Source: Campylobacter concisus (lineage in GTDB: Bacteria > Campylobacterota > Campylobacteria > Campylobacterales > Campylobacteraceae). Taken from it: a stretch of 64,000 nucleotides of DNA. Where the stretch lies: contig NZ_PPAW01000023.1 in assembly GCF_002913225.1 (NCBI RefSeq), positions 1-64,000 on the forward strand, given 5' to 3'. Below the pieces are notes generated by a model, which was not told the DNA's origin, did no database searches, and saw nothing but the letters and a program-made list of their open reading frames with translations. The first letter of the stretch is position 1, and every line of letters begins with the position of its first letter. Both the position numbers and the translations under genes were made by a program. This document shows, piece after piece, positions 8,437 through 17,917 of this stretch.

Positions 8437-9200
8437 GCGAACTAAAGAGTCTTTTAGACTCGCACGTACTTAGTAAAAATACAAATTCGGGGCTATTTGA
8501 CGCCCCAGATCCACTTCAAGTAGCTACTAAATTTAAAGAACCAAATATAGCACTCATTTGCGCGTTATTTGCCTATGGCAACGCAAAAATGATAGTAAAA
8601 TTTCTAAATTCGCTTGATTTTAGCTTGCTTGATGAGAGTGAGAAAAATATCAAGAAAAATTTATCAAATTTTAAATACCGCTTTCAAAATGAAAACGACG
8701 TAAAAGAAATTTTCATCACACTTTCACGCCTGAAAAAAGAGGGCAGCATAGAGGAAATTTTGCGCCAAGGTCAAGCAAAAAATGGTGAGATGATAGAAGC
8801 AGTAAATGAGCTTATTAAATTTATATATGGGCTAAATCCTTACCGCTCAGACGGATATGAATTTTTCTTTGGTAAGAGCTTTAGTAAAGAGCCTCAAAGC
8901 CCATATAAACGCTATAACATGTATCTTCGCTGGATGGTGCGAGATAGCGACATCGACCTTGGATTATTTAAAAATTTGCCAAAAGATAGGCTTTTGATGC
9001 CACTTGATGTGCATACGCATAGGGTTTCATTAAATTTAGGGCTTATAAATAGAAAGAGCTACGACTTCAAAGCGGTCATGGATCTTACAAAAAAACTTAG
9101 AGAATTTGACAAGCTTGACCCGATAAAATACGACTTTGCGCTTTACAGGATAGGGCAGAGCAAAGAGCTAGAAACTATCGTAAAAAATCTCAAAAAATAA
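8433..9200 (+). CDS. TIGR02757 (DUF2400) family protein
   Basis: A 255-residue protein of the TIGR02757/DUF2400 family, whose biochemical role is not established. Conserved-looking segments are FAYGNAKMIVKFL near the N-terminus, KRYNMYLRWMVRDSDIDLGLF, and LDVHTHRVSLNLGL. The D-V-H-T-H-R string and the helical make-up recall HhH-type DNA glycosylase-like folds, but that is only an inference. It overlaps flgK by 4 bases, an arrangement also present in C. jejuni, so it travels with the flagellar operon without evident flagellar features. Confidence 0.8.
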   Translation: MSELKSLLDSHVLSKNTNSGLFDAPDPLQVATKFKEPNIALICALFAYGNAKMIVKFLNSLDFSLLDESEKNIKKNLSNFKYRFQNENDVKEIFITLSRLKKEGSIEEILRQGQAKNGEMIEAVNELIKFIYGLNPYRSDGYEFFFGKSFSKEPQSPYKRYNMYLRWMVRDSDIDLGLFKNLPKDRLLMPLDVHTHRVSLNLGLINRKSYDFKAVMDLTKKLREFDKLDPIKYDFALYRIGQSKELETIVKNLKK

Positions 9201-9266
9201 AAATTATTGCTAAATTTTTAAATTTTAGATAGACTTCACCTACAATTTTATCCATAAGGAGCTTGT

Positions 9267-9803
9267 ATGAAAAAAATCGTTTTACTAAGTGCAGTTCTAG
9301 GAACTTTGCTTTTTGCTCACGAGGGTCATCACTTTGATCCAAAAGCTGGAGAGCATCTTGTGATCCCAGTTAATGAGCTAAGCGAAAAGGGCGATAAGAG
9401 TGTTGGCGAAGTAGTAGCTGTTAAGACAAACTACGGCGTTGCGTTTTTTCCAAATTTAAAAGGTCTTCCTGCAGGACTTCACGGCTTTCACGTTCACCAA
9501 AATGCTGATTGTGGAGCGACTGAGAAAGGTCTTGGTATGAAAGCGGGCGGTCACTGGGATCCAGCTGAAACAAAGATGCACTCATTCGCATGGGACGATA
9601 AGGGTCACAAAGGCGATCTACCAGCACTTTACGTAGATGCCGAAGGCAATGCAAACTACCCAGTTCTAGCTCCAAAGATAAAAAATCTTGACGAGCTAAA
9701 AGGTCACTCGCTAATGGTTCACGTCGGTGGCGATAACCACAGTGACCAACCAAAAGCACTTGGCGGCGGCGGCGCTAGAATGCTTTGCGGCGTTATTAAG
9801 TAA
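9267..9803 (+). CDS. sodC: periplasmic Cu/Zn superoxide dismutase
   Basis: SodC converts superoxide to hydrogen peroxide and oxygen in the periplasm. The 178-residue precursor has a signal peptide ending near A17. Copper ligands are visible in GFHVHQ (H75, H77), the bridging and zinc histidines in GGHWDP (H96) and nearby [10 protein letters not shown]. The disulfide cysteines are C82 and the C-terminal C in RMLCGVI. The N-terminal HEGHH of the mature protein may be an extra metal-binding patch. It is flanked by a spacer and a strong terminator, so it is a single-gene unit. Confidence 0.95.
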   Translation: MKKIVLLSAVLGTLLFAHEGHHFDPKAGEHLVIPVNELSEKGDKSVGEVVAVKTNYGVAFFPNLKGLPAGLHGFHVHQNADCGATEKGLGMKAGGHWDPAETKMHSFAWDDKGHKGDLPALYVDAEGNANYPVLAPKIKNLDELKGHSLMVHVGGDNHSDQPKALGGGGARMLCGVIK

Positions 9804-9815
9804 TAAAGCCCCCAC

Positions 9816-9850
9816 AAAAAGCCTTTAAATTTAATGTTTAAAGGCTTTTT
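9816..9850 (+). terminator. rho-independent terminator after sodC
   Basis: AAAAAGCCTTTAAA (9816-9829) pairs perfectly with TTTAAAGGCTTTTT (9837-9850) over a 7-base loop, and the 3' arm ends in a T-run. The A-rich 5' arm would let it work in both directions. Confidence 0.85.
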
Positions 9851-9947
9851 AAAATTTCTCGCTCAAATTTAACTCCCATTTCTAAGATGAAATTTCAAAA
9901 CTTTAAACTACAATCCGCTTTTTAACTTAAATTTACAAAGAGTAAAA

Positions 9948-10709
9948 ATGGAATTTGACCTACTTAGCTACGTCGTCTTTTTTGTGGCTGCATTTTTGGG
10001 TGGTTTTATCGATGCGATCGCAGGAGGCGGCGGACTGATCACTCTGCCAGCTATCATGGCTATGGGCGTGCCACCTCATCTTGCCCTTGGCACAAACAAG
10101 CTTCAAGGCGTCTTTGGCAGCTTCACGGCAACGCTAAATTTCACTAAAAAAGGGCTGATTGACTATAAAGAGTGCTTTGTTGGCATAGTTTTTACATTTA
10201 TTGGAGCCATCATCGGCGCAACGCTCATCTTATTTTTAAATGCAAATTTCTTAAAAATAATCATCCCATTTTTGCTAATCGCCATCTTCATCTACACGCT
10301 TTTTATGCCAAAAATAGGCGAGAGCGACAGGGCTGCAAAGATGAATGAGAGGCTTTTTTATGTCGTTTTTGGACTAATTCTTGGCTTTTATGATGGCTTT
10401 TTTGGCCCAGGAGCAGGCTCGTTTTGGATGTTTGCGATGGTGGCTTTAATTGGGCTAAATTTAAAAAAGGCGGTCGCTCACACAAAGGCTTTAAATTTCA
10501 CCAGCAACATCGTAGCACTTGGCGTTTTTATAGCCGGCGGGCAGATACTTTGGCTAGTTGGCTTTTTGATGGCTGTGGGGCAAATTTTAGGAGCATATTT
10601 TGGCTCAAATTTAGTCATCAAAAAAGAGGTTAAATTTATTAGAACGATGTTTTTGATAGTTGTCGCAGCGACCATTTGCAAACTACTTTTTGACTACTTC
10701 AAAGCTTAA
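9948..10709 (+). CDS. TSUP (TauE/SafE) family membrane transporter
   Basis: A 253-residue polytopic inner-membrane protein of the TauE/SafE family, members of which export sulfite or related sulfur-containing anions. About eight hydrophobic segments are visible. The family motifs appear as GGFIDAIAGGGGLITLPA (about 19-36) and the repeated counterpart GFYDGFFGPGAGSFW (about 146-160). The substrate cannot be inferred from sequence. It lies alone between the sodC terminator and atpB, with nothing around it that points to sulfur metabolism. Confidence 0.88.
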   Translation: MEFDLLSYVVFFVAAFLGGFIDAIAGGGGLITLPAIMAMGVPPHLALGTNKLQGVFGSFTATLNFTKKGLIDYKECFVGIVFTFIGAIIGATLILFLNANFLKIIIPFLLIAIFIYTLFMPKIGESDRAAKMNERLFYVVFGLILGFYDGFFGPGAGSFWMFAMVALIGLNLKKAVAHTKALNFTSNIVALGVFIAGGQILWLVGFLMAVGQILGAYFGSNLVIKKEVKFIRTMFLIVVAATICKLLFDYFKA

Positions 10710-10738
10710 AATTAAAAATGTTTTAACAATAATTTTGT

Positions 10739-10744
10739 TACAAT
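10739..10744 (+). promoter_or_regulatory. probable -10 box for atpB
   Basis: TTGTTACAATCACG carries a TACAAT hexamer 31 bases before the atpB start, in the AT-rich gap after the TSUP gene. No clear -35 box is seen. Confidence 0.35.
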
Positions 10745-10774
10745 CACGCAAAATTCTAAATCTAAGGTAAATCA

Positions 10775-11458
10775 ATGAAAGATTTGTTTCTATTCTCAAA
10801 TTTGCTAAACCATTCACATGCCTTTGTCTATGCGTTTCACTTTTGCCTTGTAGCTTTGATCATCCTCATCGTTGCTTACATTGCAAGGAGTAAAATGCAA
10901 CTTGTGCCAAGAGGCCTTCAAAACATAGTTGAGGCTTATTTGGAGGGCGTTATCTCTATGGGTAAAGATACTTTAGGCAGCGAAAAGCTAGCTAGAAAAT
11001 ACCTCCCACTTGTCGCAACTATCGGCTTTATCGTATTTTTCTCAAACGTCATCGGCATCATCCCTGGCTTTGAGTCACCAAGCTCAAGCTTAAATTTAAC
11101 CCTAGTTTTGGCTTTGGTTGTATTTATTTACTATAACTTTGAGGGCATTAGAGAAAATGGCTTTTTCAAATACTTTGGACACTTTATGGGGCCAAATAAA
11201 TTTCTAGCTCCTATTATGTTTCCAGTCGAAGTCATCTCACATCTTTCACGTGTAGTTTCGCTATCTTTCCGTCTTTTTGGTAACATTAAGGGCGATGACT
11301 TGTTCTTGCTTGCGATGCTTACACTTGCACCTTGGTTTGCTCCACTTCCAGCCTTTGCACTTCTAACACTTATGGCTGTTTTGCAAACATTTATCTTCAT
11401 GATGCTAACTTACGTTTATCTAGCTGGTGCAGTCGCTATTAGCGAACACGAGCATTAA
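10775..11458 (+). CDS. atpB: F0F1 ATP synthase subunit a
   Basis: Subunit a forms the proton half-channels next to the c-ring in the inner membrane. The 227-residue protein has five or six hydrophobic segments. It contains the family signature with the essential arginine ([18 protein letters not shown] at about 168) and the conserved C-terminal helix ([20 protein letters not shown]). The gene stands alone with its own terminator. Separation of atpB from the other ATP synthase genes is usual in Campylobacter. Confidence 0.97.
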   Translation: MKDLFLFSNLLNHSHAFVYAFHFCLVALIILIVAYIARSKMQLVPRGLQNIVEAYLEGVISMGKDTLGSEKLARKYLPLVATIGFIVFFSNVIGIIPGFESPSSSLNLTLVLALVVFIYYNFEGIRENGFFKYFGHFMGPNKFLAPIMFPVEVISHLSRVVSLSFRLFGNIKGDDLFLLAMLTLAPWFAPLPAFALLTLMAVLQTFIFMMLTYVYLAGAVAISEHEH

Positions 11459-11463
11459 AATTT

Positions 11464-11490
11464 AAAGCCATATTTTTATATGGCTTTTCT
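11464..11490 (+). terminator. rho-independent terminator after atpB
   Basis: A perfect 10-bp stem, AAAGCCATAT (11464-11473) with ATATGGCTTT (11478-11487), has a TTTT loop and is followed by a T-rich tail, six bases after the atpB stop. Confidence 0.85.
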
Positions 11491-11621
11491 CTTTTAAATT
11501 TATTCTCCAAAAATATTTTTAACCTATATAAATATATCACCAAAGCTCCCCTTTAGATATTTTAAAAGAAAGTATCGCTAAAATACGCACTAAAAATTTG
11601 CATAAATTTAAAGGTAAAAAT

Positions 11622-13043
11622 ATGTTTGAAGTCGTTATCGGTTTAGAAGTTCATACTCAGCTTAATACAAAAACTAAAATTTTCTGCTCTTGCTCGACTA
11701 GCTTTGGCGACGAGGCAAATACCCACGTTTGTCCGACCTGCCTAGCTCTGCCTGGGGCGCTACCTGTGCTAAACAAAGAGGCTGTCAAAAAGGCGATCAG
11801 CTTTGGCACAGCGATAAACTCTAAGATAAATAAAAAATCAGTCTTTAATAGAAAAAACTACTTCTATCCAGACCTTCCAAAGGCATATCAAATTTCACAG
11901 TTTGAGATACCTATCGTAGAAGGCGGCGAGCTCATCATCGACGTAAATGGCACTAAAAAGCGTATCGGCGTAACTAGAGCGCACCTTGAAGAGGACGCTG
12001 GCAAGAATATCCACGAAGAAAACGAGAGTTTGGTCGATCTAAATAGAGCTGGCACGCCGCTTCTTGAGATAGTTAGCGAGCCAGACCTTAGAAGTAGCGA
12101 CGAGGCGGTGGCTTATCTTAAAAAACTACACTCGATCCTTCGCTTTTTAAACATCAGCGACGCAAATATGCAAGAAGGTAGCTTTCGCTGCGACGCAAAC
12201 GTCTCTATCCGCCCAAAAGGCGACACCAAGCTTTACACAAGGGTTGAGATAAAAAACCTAAACTCATTTAAATTTATCCAAAAAGCGATCGACTACGAGG
12301 TAGAGCGCCAAAGTGCAGCTTGGGAAGATGGCAAATATGACGAAGAAGTCTATCAAGAGACGAGGCTGTTTGACACGACAAATTTAGTAACAAGATCTAT
12401 GCGTGGCAAAGAGGATAGCGCGGAGTATAGGTATTTTCCTGACCCTGACTTGCTGCCTGTTGAGGTGTCAGGAGAGATGTATAACGAAGCGATCAAAATT
12501 CCAGAGCTTGCCGAGCAAAAGGTTGCAAGATATGTTAGTGAGCTAGGAGTAAAAGAGAGTGATGCGCTAAATTTAACTCAAAGCGTTGAGATGGCTAGAT
12601 ATTTTGAAGAGCTGATCGCCGCTGGAATTCAGCCAAAGCTTGCTACTACATGGCTCATAGTCGAGCTTCTTGGTCGTTTAAATAACGGCATGACGATCGA
12701 GACAAGCCCAGTTAGCAGCGCTAAGATGATAAATTTACTAAAACGCATAGAAGATGGCACGATAAGCGGCAAGGCTGCAAAAGAGGTGCTAGACTATCTA
12801 ATGGAGCATGACGCAGACGTTGATAGCGTCATCGAAAAGCTTGGCTTAAAACAAGTGAGCGACGACTCAGCGATCATCGCGATCATAGATCAAATTTTAG
12901 CTGCGAACGCCGACAAAGTCGAAGAGTATAAAAATGGCAAAGATAAGATGTTTGGCTTCTTTGTCGGTCAGGTAATGAAAGAGGGTAAGGGTGCCTTTAA
13001 CCCAGGCAAGGTCAATGAGCTTTTAAAGGCCAAAATAGGCTAA
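11622..13043 (+). CDS. gatB: Asp-tRNA(Asn)/Glu-tRNA(Gln) amidotransferase subunit B
   Basis: GatB is part of the GatCAB complex that converts Glu-tRNA(Gln) and Asp-tRNA(Asn) to the correct amide forms. The protein (473 residues from the chosen start) opens with [13 protein letters not shown]. It has the [15 protein letters not shown] zinc/catalytic region, the [14 protein letters not shown] motif and a C-terminal YqeY-like tail domain. I chose the ATG at 11622, behind an AAGG ribosome-binding site, over an upstream TTG at 11598 because family members start here. It is followed 12 bases later by gpsA. Confidence 0.96.
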   Translation: MFEVVIGLEVHTQLNTKTKIFCSCSTSFGDEANTHVCPTCLALPGALPVLNKEAVKKAISFGTAINSKINKKSVFNRKNYFYPDLPKAYQISQFEIPIVEGGELIIDVNGTKKRIGVTRAHLEEDAGKNIHEENESLVDLNRAGTPLLEIVSEPDLRSSDEAVAYLKKLHSILRFLNISDANMQEGSFRCDANVSIRPKGDTKLYTRVEIKNLNSFKFIQKAIDYEVERQSAAWEDGKYDEEVYQETRLFDTTNLVTRSMRGKEDSAEYRYFPDPDLLPVEVSGEMYNEAIKIPELAEQKVARYVSELGVKESDALNLTQSVEMARYFEELIAAGIQPKLATTWLIVELLGRLNNGMTIETSPVSSAKMINLLKRIEDGTISGKAAKEVLDYLMEHDADVDSVIEKLGLKQVSDDSAIIAIIDQILAANADKVEEYKNGKDKMFGFFVGQVMKEGKGAFNPGKVNELLKAKIG

Positions 13044-13055
13044 AAAAGGGCTAAA

Positions 13056-13946
13056 ATGAGCATAGCAGTCATCGGAGCTGGTAAGTGGGGCAGTGCGCTT
13101 TTTCACGCATTTAGTGAAAATAACGAGTGCGTCATCAGCTCAAGAACGCCAAGAGAGATGCCAAATTTTGTAAGCTTGGATGAAGCTTTGGAGTGCGAAT
13201 ATCTAGTCTGCACGATCCCAACGCAAGCTACAAATTTATGGCTAAAGCAAAACTACAAAAACAAAGATCAAAAGATCCTAGTCGCCAGCAAGGGCATAGA
13301 CACGGCAAATCTCAAATTTCTAAATGAAATTTATGAAGACTTTGTTGATAGAGAAAATTTGGCCTTTCTCTCAGGGCCGACCTTTGCAAAAGAGATCATG
13401 CAAAAGCTGCCTTGCGCCTTGGTGGTAAATTCTAAAAATCAAAATTTAGCTTTAAAATTTGCCTCATTTTTCCCAAGCTATATGAAAGCCTACACTTCTG
13501 ATGATGTGATCGGCGCTGAGGTGTGCGGAGCTTATAAAAACGTGATCGCCATAGCTGGTGGTATCTGCGACGGACTTGGTCTTGGCAACAACGCAAGGGC
13601 GAGCCTCATTTCACGTGGGCTTGTCGAGATGGCTAGATTTGGCAAATTTTTTGGTGCAAAAGATGAGACATTTATGGGGCTTAGCGGCGCAGGAGATCTT
13701 TTCTTGACCGCTTCATCGATACTTTCACGCAACTACCGCGTAGGTCTTGGTATCGCAAGGCACGAGAGACTAGAGAAAATTTTAAATGAGCTTGGCGAGG
13801 TGGCAGAGGGCGTCGATACTGCAAGGGCTATTAGCAAGATCGCTAAAGAAAAGGGCATATATGTGCCCATAGCCAGTGAGGTTGAAAATATGCTAAATGG
13901 TAAAGACGTTTTTGAGAGCGTAAAATCGCTTTTGGGAAGAAGATGA
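13056..13946 (+). CDS. gpsA: glycerol-3-phosphate dehydrogenase [NAD(P)+]
   Basis: GpsA reduces dihydroxyacetone phosphate to sn-glycerol 3-phosphate for phospholipid synthesis. The 296-residue protein has the N-terminal dinucleotide-binding motif (AVIGAGKWGSALF, residues 3-15). It also has LSGPTFAKEI, the catalytic lysine region GAYKNVIAIAGGICDGLGLG, and GLSGAGDLFLT. It is slightly shorter than E. coli GpsA (about 340) but complete. It follows gatB closely and overlaps the next gene by 4 bases (ATGA). Confidence 0.95.
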   Translation: MSIAVIGAGKWGSALFHAFSENNECVISSRTPREMPNFVSLDEALECEYLVCTIPTQATNLWLKQNYKNKDQKILVASKGIDTANLKFLNEIYEDFVDRENLAFLSGPTFAKEIMQKLPCALVVNSKNQNLALKFASFFPSYMKAYTSDDVIGAEVCGAYKNVIAIAGGICDGLGLGNNARASLISRGLVEMARFGKFFGAKDETFMGLSGAGDLFLTASSILSRNYRVGLGIARHERLEKILNELGEVAEGVDTARAISKIAKEKGIYVPIASEVENMLNGKDVFESVKSLLGRR

Positions 13947-14998
13947 GAGCTTTTAAATTTATACTTTTTATGGCTATTTTTGCTTTGGGGTTAAACGGCG
14001 CTGAGGTGAGCCTAAGAGCCAAGGTCTCGCAGATGATAATGGTTGGCTTTAACGGAGCTAGCACAAAAGACGCTGCGTTTCGCGCGATGTTAAGCGACGC
14101 TGGATACGAGAGATTTGGCGGTGTGATGCTACTTGGCAGAAATGTCACCAACAAAGCCCAGCTAAAAGCTAGTATAAAGGCGATCAAAGAGAAAAGTCCT
14201 AAAATTTTTATCGCCATTGACGAAGAGGGCGGTAATGTAAGCCGCATGAAGGACAAGAGCTTTGACGGTCCATATCCTAGCGCATACGAGGTCGCAAGCA
14301 CGCTTGATATCAAAAGCGCATACGATCTCTACTCAAAAATGGCTATAAATTTAAAGGAGTGCGGCATAAATTTAAATTTCGCTCCAGTTGTCGATCTACA
14401 CGATGAAAACTCGCCGATCATCGCTGCTAAGCAAAGGGCGTTTAGCGAGTATGCGAGCAAGGTTGTGATCTATGCCGATGCTTTTATGGACGCATTTAAA
14501 GAGCAGGGCATCCTAACGACACTTAAGCACTTCCCAGGGCATGGTAGCTCAAAGGAGGACTCACATAAAAATAAGAGCGAGGTCACGCTAAGTAAAGACG
14601 CGCTACTACCATACAAAGACGCTATAAGCACTGGTAGAGCGCAGATCATCATGGTCGGACACCTTTTTGTAAAGGGCATCGACGAGGATAATCCAGCCAC
14701 ACTTTCTAAAAAAATAATAACCGATCTGCTTCGCAATGAGCTTAAATTTAATGGTGTGGTTATCAGCGATGATATGCTGATGAAAGGCGTTGGTGACGAA
14801 GCTTTAGCACAAAAAGTGGTGAAATTTATAAACGCTGGTGGCGATATTTTGCTCTTTAGCGAGTTTAAGATAAATAACCAAAGAACGGCCGATCTAATCA
14901 CTCAAATCATAATTGACGCCGTAAATGAGAAAAAGATCAGCAAAGAGCGGATAGACGCTTCATATAAGAGAATAATGGCTCTAAAAGCGAAGCTGTAA
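13943..14998 (+). CDS. glycoside hydrolase family 3 protein, NagZ-like
   Basis: A 351-residue GH3 enzyme probably hydrolysing N-acetylglucosaminyl linkages of peptidoglycan fragments. The signature KHFPGHGSSKEDSHKN (about 191-206) carries the His/Asp acid-base dyad typical of NagZ-type enzymes. VVISDDMLMKG (about 272-282) carries the nucleophilic Asp. Unlike cytoplasmic NagZ it has a hydrophobic leader (FKFILFMAIFALGLNGAEV), so it is probably exported or membrane-tethered. It is coupled to gpsA by ATGA. The periplasmic location is inferred. Confidence 0.85.
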   Translation: MRAFKFILFMAIFALGLNGAEVSLRAKVSQMIMVGFNGASTKDAAFRAMLSDAGYERFGGVMLLGRNVTNKAQLKASIKAIKEKSPKIFIAIDEEGGNVSRMKDKSFDGPYPSAYEVASTLDIKSAYDLYSKMAINLKECGINLNFAPVVDLHDENSPIIAAKQRAFSEYASKVVIYADAFMDAFKEQGILTTLKHFPGHGSSKEDSHKNKSEVTLSKDALLPYKDAISTGRAQIIMVGHLFVKGIDEDNPATLSKKIITDLLRNELKFNGVVISDDMLMKGVGDEALAQKVVKFINAGGDILLFSEFKINNQRTADLITQIIIDAVNEKKISKERIDASYKRIMALKAKL

Positions 14999-15098
14999 AT
15001 TTGAAAATATAAATTTAGAGTATTAAATTTCTGCTAAGTTCATTTCTCTCTGGATAAAAGTATAAAATGGTTATATGAATAATTAAAATATTTTTTTA

Positions 15099-15121
15099 TA
15101 TAGTTATGTTTTTAAACTATA
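15099..15121. repeat. inverted repeat upstream of the methyltransferase gene
   Basis: TATAGTT (15099-15105) and AACTATA (15115-15121) form a perfect 7-bp inverted repeat with a 9-base spacer, 53 bases before the TTG start of the methyltransferase. It could be an operator for autoregulation or the controller protein. There is no direct evidence beyond the symmetry. The rest of 14999-15173 is AT-rich with no gene. Confidence 0.35.
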
Positions 15122-15173
15122 TTTTAGTGTAGCTTCTTTAATAAATGATTATTGCAATAAATGGAGTGTAGAA

Positions 15174-17042
15174 TTGAATAAAAGAATAAAAAAAATAGAG
15201 TTGAATAGAATTGTAAAAAGTCTTAAAAATAATTTTAATACAAATGAATTAATTTCTGAATTTTCAAATTTTTATATAAAATCTAATAATCTATTAAGTG
15301 GCGATATCTTATTGGGTTTAAGTGAATTTAAAAAATATAGTAATTGTCGAAATAAAGTATTATTTAATAGAATTAATAACTTATTTTCAGTTTTTTCTTT
15401 AAAAGATCTAGAAGCTGTTTTTGAAAGTTTAATTGACTTAGATAGAAAAAAAAGAGAGGGTGCAGTATATACTCCAAATTATATTATTGACTATATTATT
15501 AAATATTCATTGCAAAATTTTAAAGGTAAATATATTCCTATAATTTGCGATCCTGCTTGTGGAAGTGGTGGTTTTTTAGTTAGATCAATAGAAATTTTGA
15601 GTAAAAAATATAATATTTCAATAGAAGAAAGTGTTGAGTATGTAAAAGGAATAGATATTAATAGTCAATCTGTGTCTTGCGCTAAAATAATTATTGAATT
15701 ATTTTTTTTATCAAAAAATATCGTAGTTAAATCTTTGGACAATAATATTATTTGTGAAGATACGCTAATAAGAGATAAAAATATTTTACTAAAAAAATTA
15801 AATTCAGAAAACGGCATAGATGTTATTGTAACTAATCCGCCTTATGTAAAATTGCAAAATATTGACAATAGTTATAGAAAAGAATTAATTAAAAAGTATT
15901 CTAATTTTACAAATGGTAGTTTTAGCTTAGCAATGTTATTTTTAATTGCTGGAAAAGAGTTGTTGTCTAAAGATGGTATGCTTGGATATATTACGCAAAA
16001 TAATTTTTTTACATCCCTTGCTTCAAAAAAAATTAGAGAGTTTTTGCAAAACAATAAATGTATTCATACAATTATTGATTTTTTACATACAAAAATTTTT
16101 AAGAATGTATCTGCATATACCTGTTTAATATTTTTAGAGAATAGCCAAAAATTAGAAGAATTTAATTTTATGTGGGCTTTGGACCCGATAAATGATTTAG
16201 AAAAAAACAATTTTTCAAAAATTAATATAAAAGCATTAAATAGCGAAAAGTGGAGAATGGCTCCTAAAAAACATTTAGACAATATAAACAAAATAGAAAC
16301 AATAGGTTATAGATTAGGTGAGATAGCTGACATTAAGGTAGGTTTTGCGACATTAAAGGATTCTATTTTTTTGGTTGATGGTAATAATCCATTAAACTTA
16401 GAAGAAGGAGTATTAAAATCGGCAATTAAAATTTCTGAATTAGATAATGAAGAATCCATTTTGAACAAAACAAGAAAAATTATATTTCCTTATCAAAAAG
16501 TAAAACATAGGTATGTTGCATATAATGAAGATGATTTAAAAGAGTTGTTTCCGCTAGCTTACAAATACTTGTTAAAAAATAAGGAATTGCTCAAAAGAAG
16601 ATCTGAGGCAAAAAAAGGTTTAAAGAATTTTTATGAATGGGGTAGAATACAAGGAATGGAAGCCCCTGGTTATAAATTATTAACAAAAACATTTTCCAGT
16701 AAACCTAATTTTATGTTGGATAAAACAGATTCTTTGTTTTGTAATGGTTATTCCGTAAAGCCAAAAGTAAAAAAAACAAATGATCAAGAAATTAATATAA
16801 TAATTTTGCAAAAGATATTAAATTCATCCATAATGGACTATTATTCAAAACTTACCTCTTTTCAGTTGGATGGAAACTATCAATGTTTCCAAAAAAATTT
16901 CATAGAGTTGTTTTGTATTCCAAAATTGGATAAAAAAGATAAAGATTTTATATTAAACAAGTCAGGATCGGAATTAAATCAGTATTTGGCTAATTTATAT
17001 AAAATAGACTTTAAAGATTTAGAAGAAATTATAAATAGATAA
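15174..17042 (+). CDS. N6-adenine DNA methyltransferase of a restriction-modification system
   Basis: A 622-residue adenine methyltransferase that probably protects host DNA at the target site of the adjacent endonuclease. AdoMet motif I is CDPACGSGGFL (about 123-133). The catalytic motif IV is NPPYV (about 222-226). The order I then IV, followed by a long C-terminal region with target-recognition character (GEIADIKVGFATLKDSIF... and a DGNYQCFQKNF tail), fits gamma-class, TaqI/Eco57I-type enzymes. The start is TTG with GGAG 8 bases upstream. Codon use is far more AT-rich than in neighbours, suggesting horizontal acquisition. It converges on the endonuclease with only 16 bases between stops. 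Confidence 0.9.
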   Translation: MNKRIKKIELNRIVKSLKNNFNTNELISEFSNFYIKSNNLLSGDILLGLSEFKKYSNCRNKVLFNRINNLFSVFSLKDLEAVFESLIDLDRKKREGAVYTPNYIIDYIIKYSLQNFKGKYIPIICDPACGSGGFLVRSIEILSKKYNISIEESVEYVKGIDINSQSVSCAKIIIELFFLSKNIVVKSLDNNIICEDTLIRDKNILLKKLNSENGIDVIVTNPPYVKLQNIDNSYRKELIKKYSNFTNGSFSLAMLFLIAGKELLSKDGMLGYITQNNFFTSLASKKIREFLQNNKCIHTIIDFLHTKIFKNVSAYTCLIFLENSQKLEEFNFMWALDPINDLEKNNFSKINIKALNSEKWRMAPKKHLDNINKIETIGYRLGEIADIKVGFATLKDSIFLVDGNNPLNLEEGVLKSAIKISELDNEESILNKTRKIIFPYQKVKHRYVAYNEDDLKELFPLAYKYLLKNKELLKRRSEAKKGLKNFYEWGRIQGMEAPGYKLLTKTFSSKPNFMLDKTDSLFCNGYSVKPKVKKTNDQEINIIILQKILNSSIMDYYSKLTSFQLDGNYQCFQKNFIELFCIPKLDKKDKDFILNKSGSELNQYLANLYKIDFKDLEEIINR

Positions 17043-17058
17043 TTTTTATTTTTTATAA

Positions 17059-17913
17059 TTATTTAATTGTTGAAATATTAAATCTATCACAATAAATTTT
17101 TAGCAATTTATCAAAAAAAGTATTCCAACTTAAATCTTCATATTTAAGAGTTGAGTTTTTTGGAAGTAATCCATTTTCCTCCAATTCATTGGTGGTATTG
17201 TAAAATTTTGGTGGTGTCTTACTAAAATCTACAATTAATAAACAAATTGATTCATATTTATAATAGTCTTCTTTAGTACTTTCTCTATTCGTGATTGCTT
17301 GAAAAGATTTTATATATTTTTTAACAAGTTCTTGATTCTTTTTTTTAAATTTTACTAACTTATTACTAAATTCTTTGGTGTCATATTCTGGTACAGCCAA
17401 AAGGTAAACTTCTCCTAAAACCATATCCGGACATCTTGCATGTAAATTTAGTGCCTCAGCATAAGTTCTTTCAAAAAGTGTATCAAAATTTTTTTGAATA
17501 CTTGAAATCTGACTTCTTACATTAATTACTAATGTTTTTCTAGTAAATTCAATTCCGTACTCATCTTTTATGCCATCCAAAGGTTCTTCTGTGAGTTTTT
17601 CTTGGTATTTGTCAACATTGTTTGGTTTAATGCAAATATCTTGGTCTTTTTGTTTAAGCTTTCCAGCAAGTTTTAATTCAGGCGAATTTGAACCAATTGA
17701 TGGACATATTAAATCTTTATTAATGCCTTTTGATATTAATGCATGTTTAACAGCTTCATGAATTTTAAAAATTGGCTCTGATGACCTTATTGCTGCCGTT
17801 ATACCACTACTTCCATCTTTTTTTATTGAATCTTCTATTAGTTTTTTAAAATTTGATATAGCATCTTGTATATAATCTTGTATATAATCTTGTATATAAT
17901 CTTGTATATCCAT
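17059..17913 (-). CDS. probable type II restriction endonuclease
   Basis: A 284-residue protein lying between a controller-like regulator (4-base gap upstream) and a DNA methyltransferase (convergent), the usual place for the endonuclease. I cannot name its family. A possible PD-(D/E)XK-like core is SPELKLAGKLKQKDQD (about 74-89), but that is a guess from spacing. A conserved-looking block NVRSQISSIQKNFDTLFERT...HARCPDMVLGEVYLLAVPEYD follows. The N-terminus is four tandem copies of IQD(Y) from a 12-bp DNA repeat. An AGGAG site at 17921-17925 supports this ATG. Very AT-rich. Confidence 0.75.
   Translation of the reverse strand: MDIQDYIQDYIQDYIQDAISNFKKLIEDSIKKDGSSGITAAIRSSEPIFKIHEAVKHALISKGINKDLICPSIGSNSPELKLAGKLKQKDQDICIKPNNVDKYQEKLTEEPLDGIKDEYGIEFTRKTLVINVRSQISSIQKNFDTLFERTYAEALNLHARCPDMVLGEVYLLAVPEYDTKEFSNKLVKFKKKNQELVKKYIKSFQAITNRESTKEDYYKYESICLLIVDFSKTPPKFYNTTNELEENGLLPKNSTLKYEDLSWNTFFDKLLKIYCDRFNISTIK
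17864..17911. repeat. 12-bp tandem repeat (four units) in the endonuclease 5' end
   Basis: The unit TCTTGTATATAA occurs three times exactly and a fourth time with two changes, immediately inside the ATG of the endonuclease gene. Because the unit is 12 bp, gain or loss of copies keeps the frame and changes only the number of IQDY units. Read on the plus strand each full copy contains TATAAT. Confidence 0.95.
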
Positions 17914-17917
17914 GTTA

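Noticed and set aside
9421..9759. 112-codon minus-strand frame inside sodC
   Set aside because: sodC metal ligands are intact. The frame lacks a start context and has no recognisable motif.
11598..11621. Extended N-terminus of GatB from an upstream TTG
   Set aside because: The ATG at 11622 has a suitable AAGG site and matches where GatB proteins begin.
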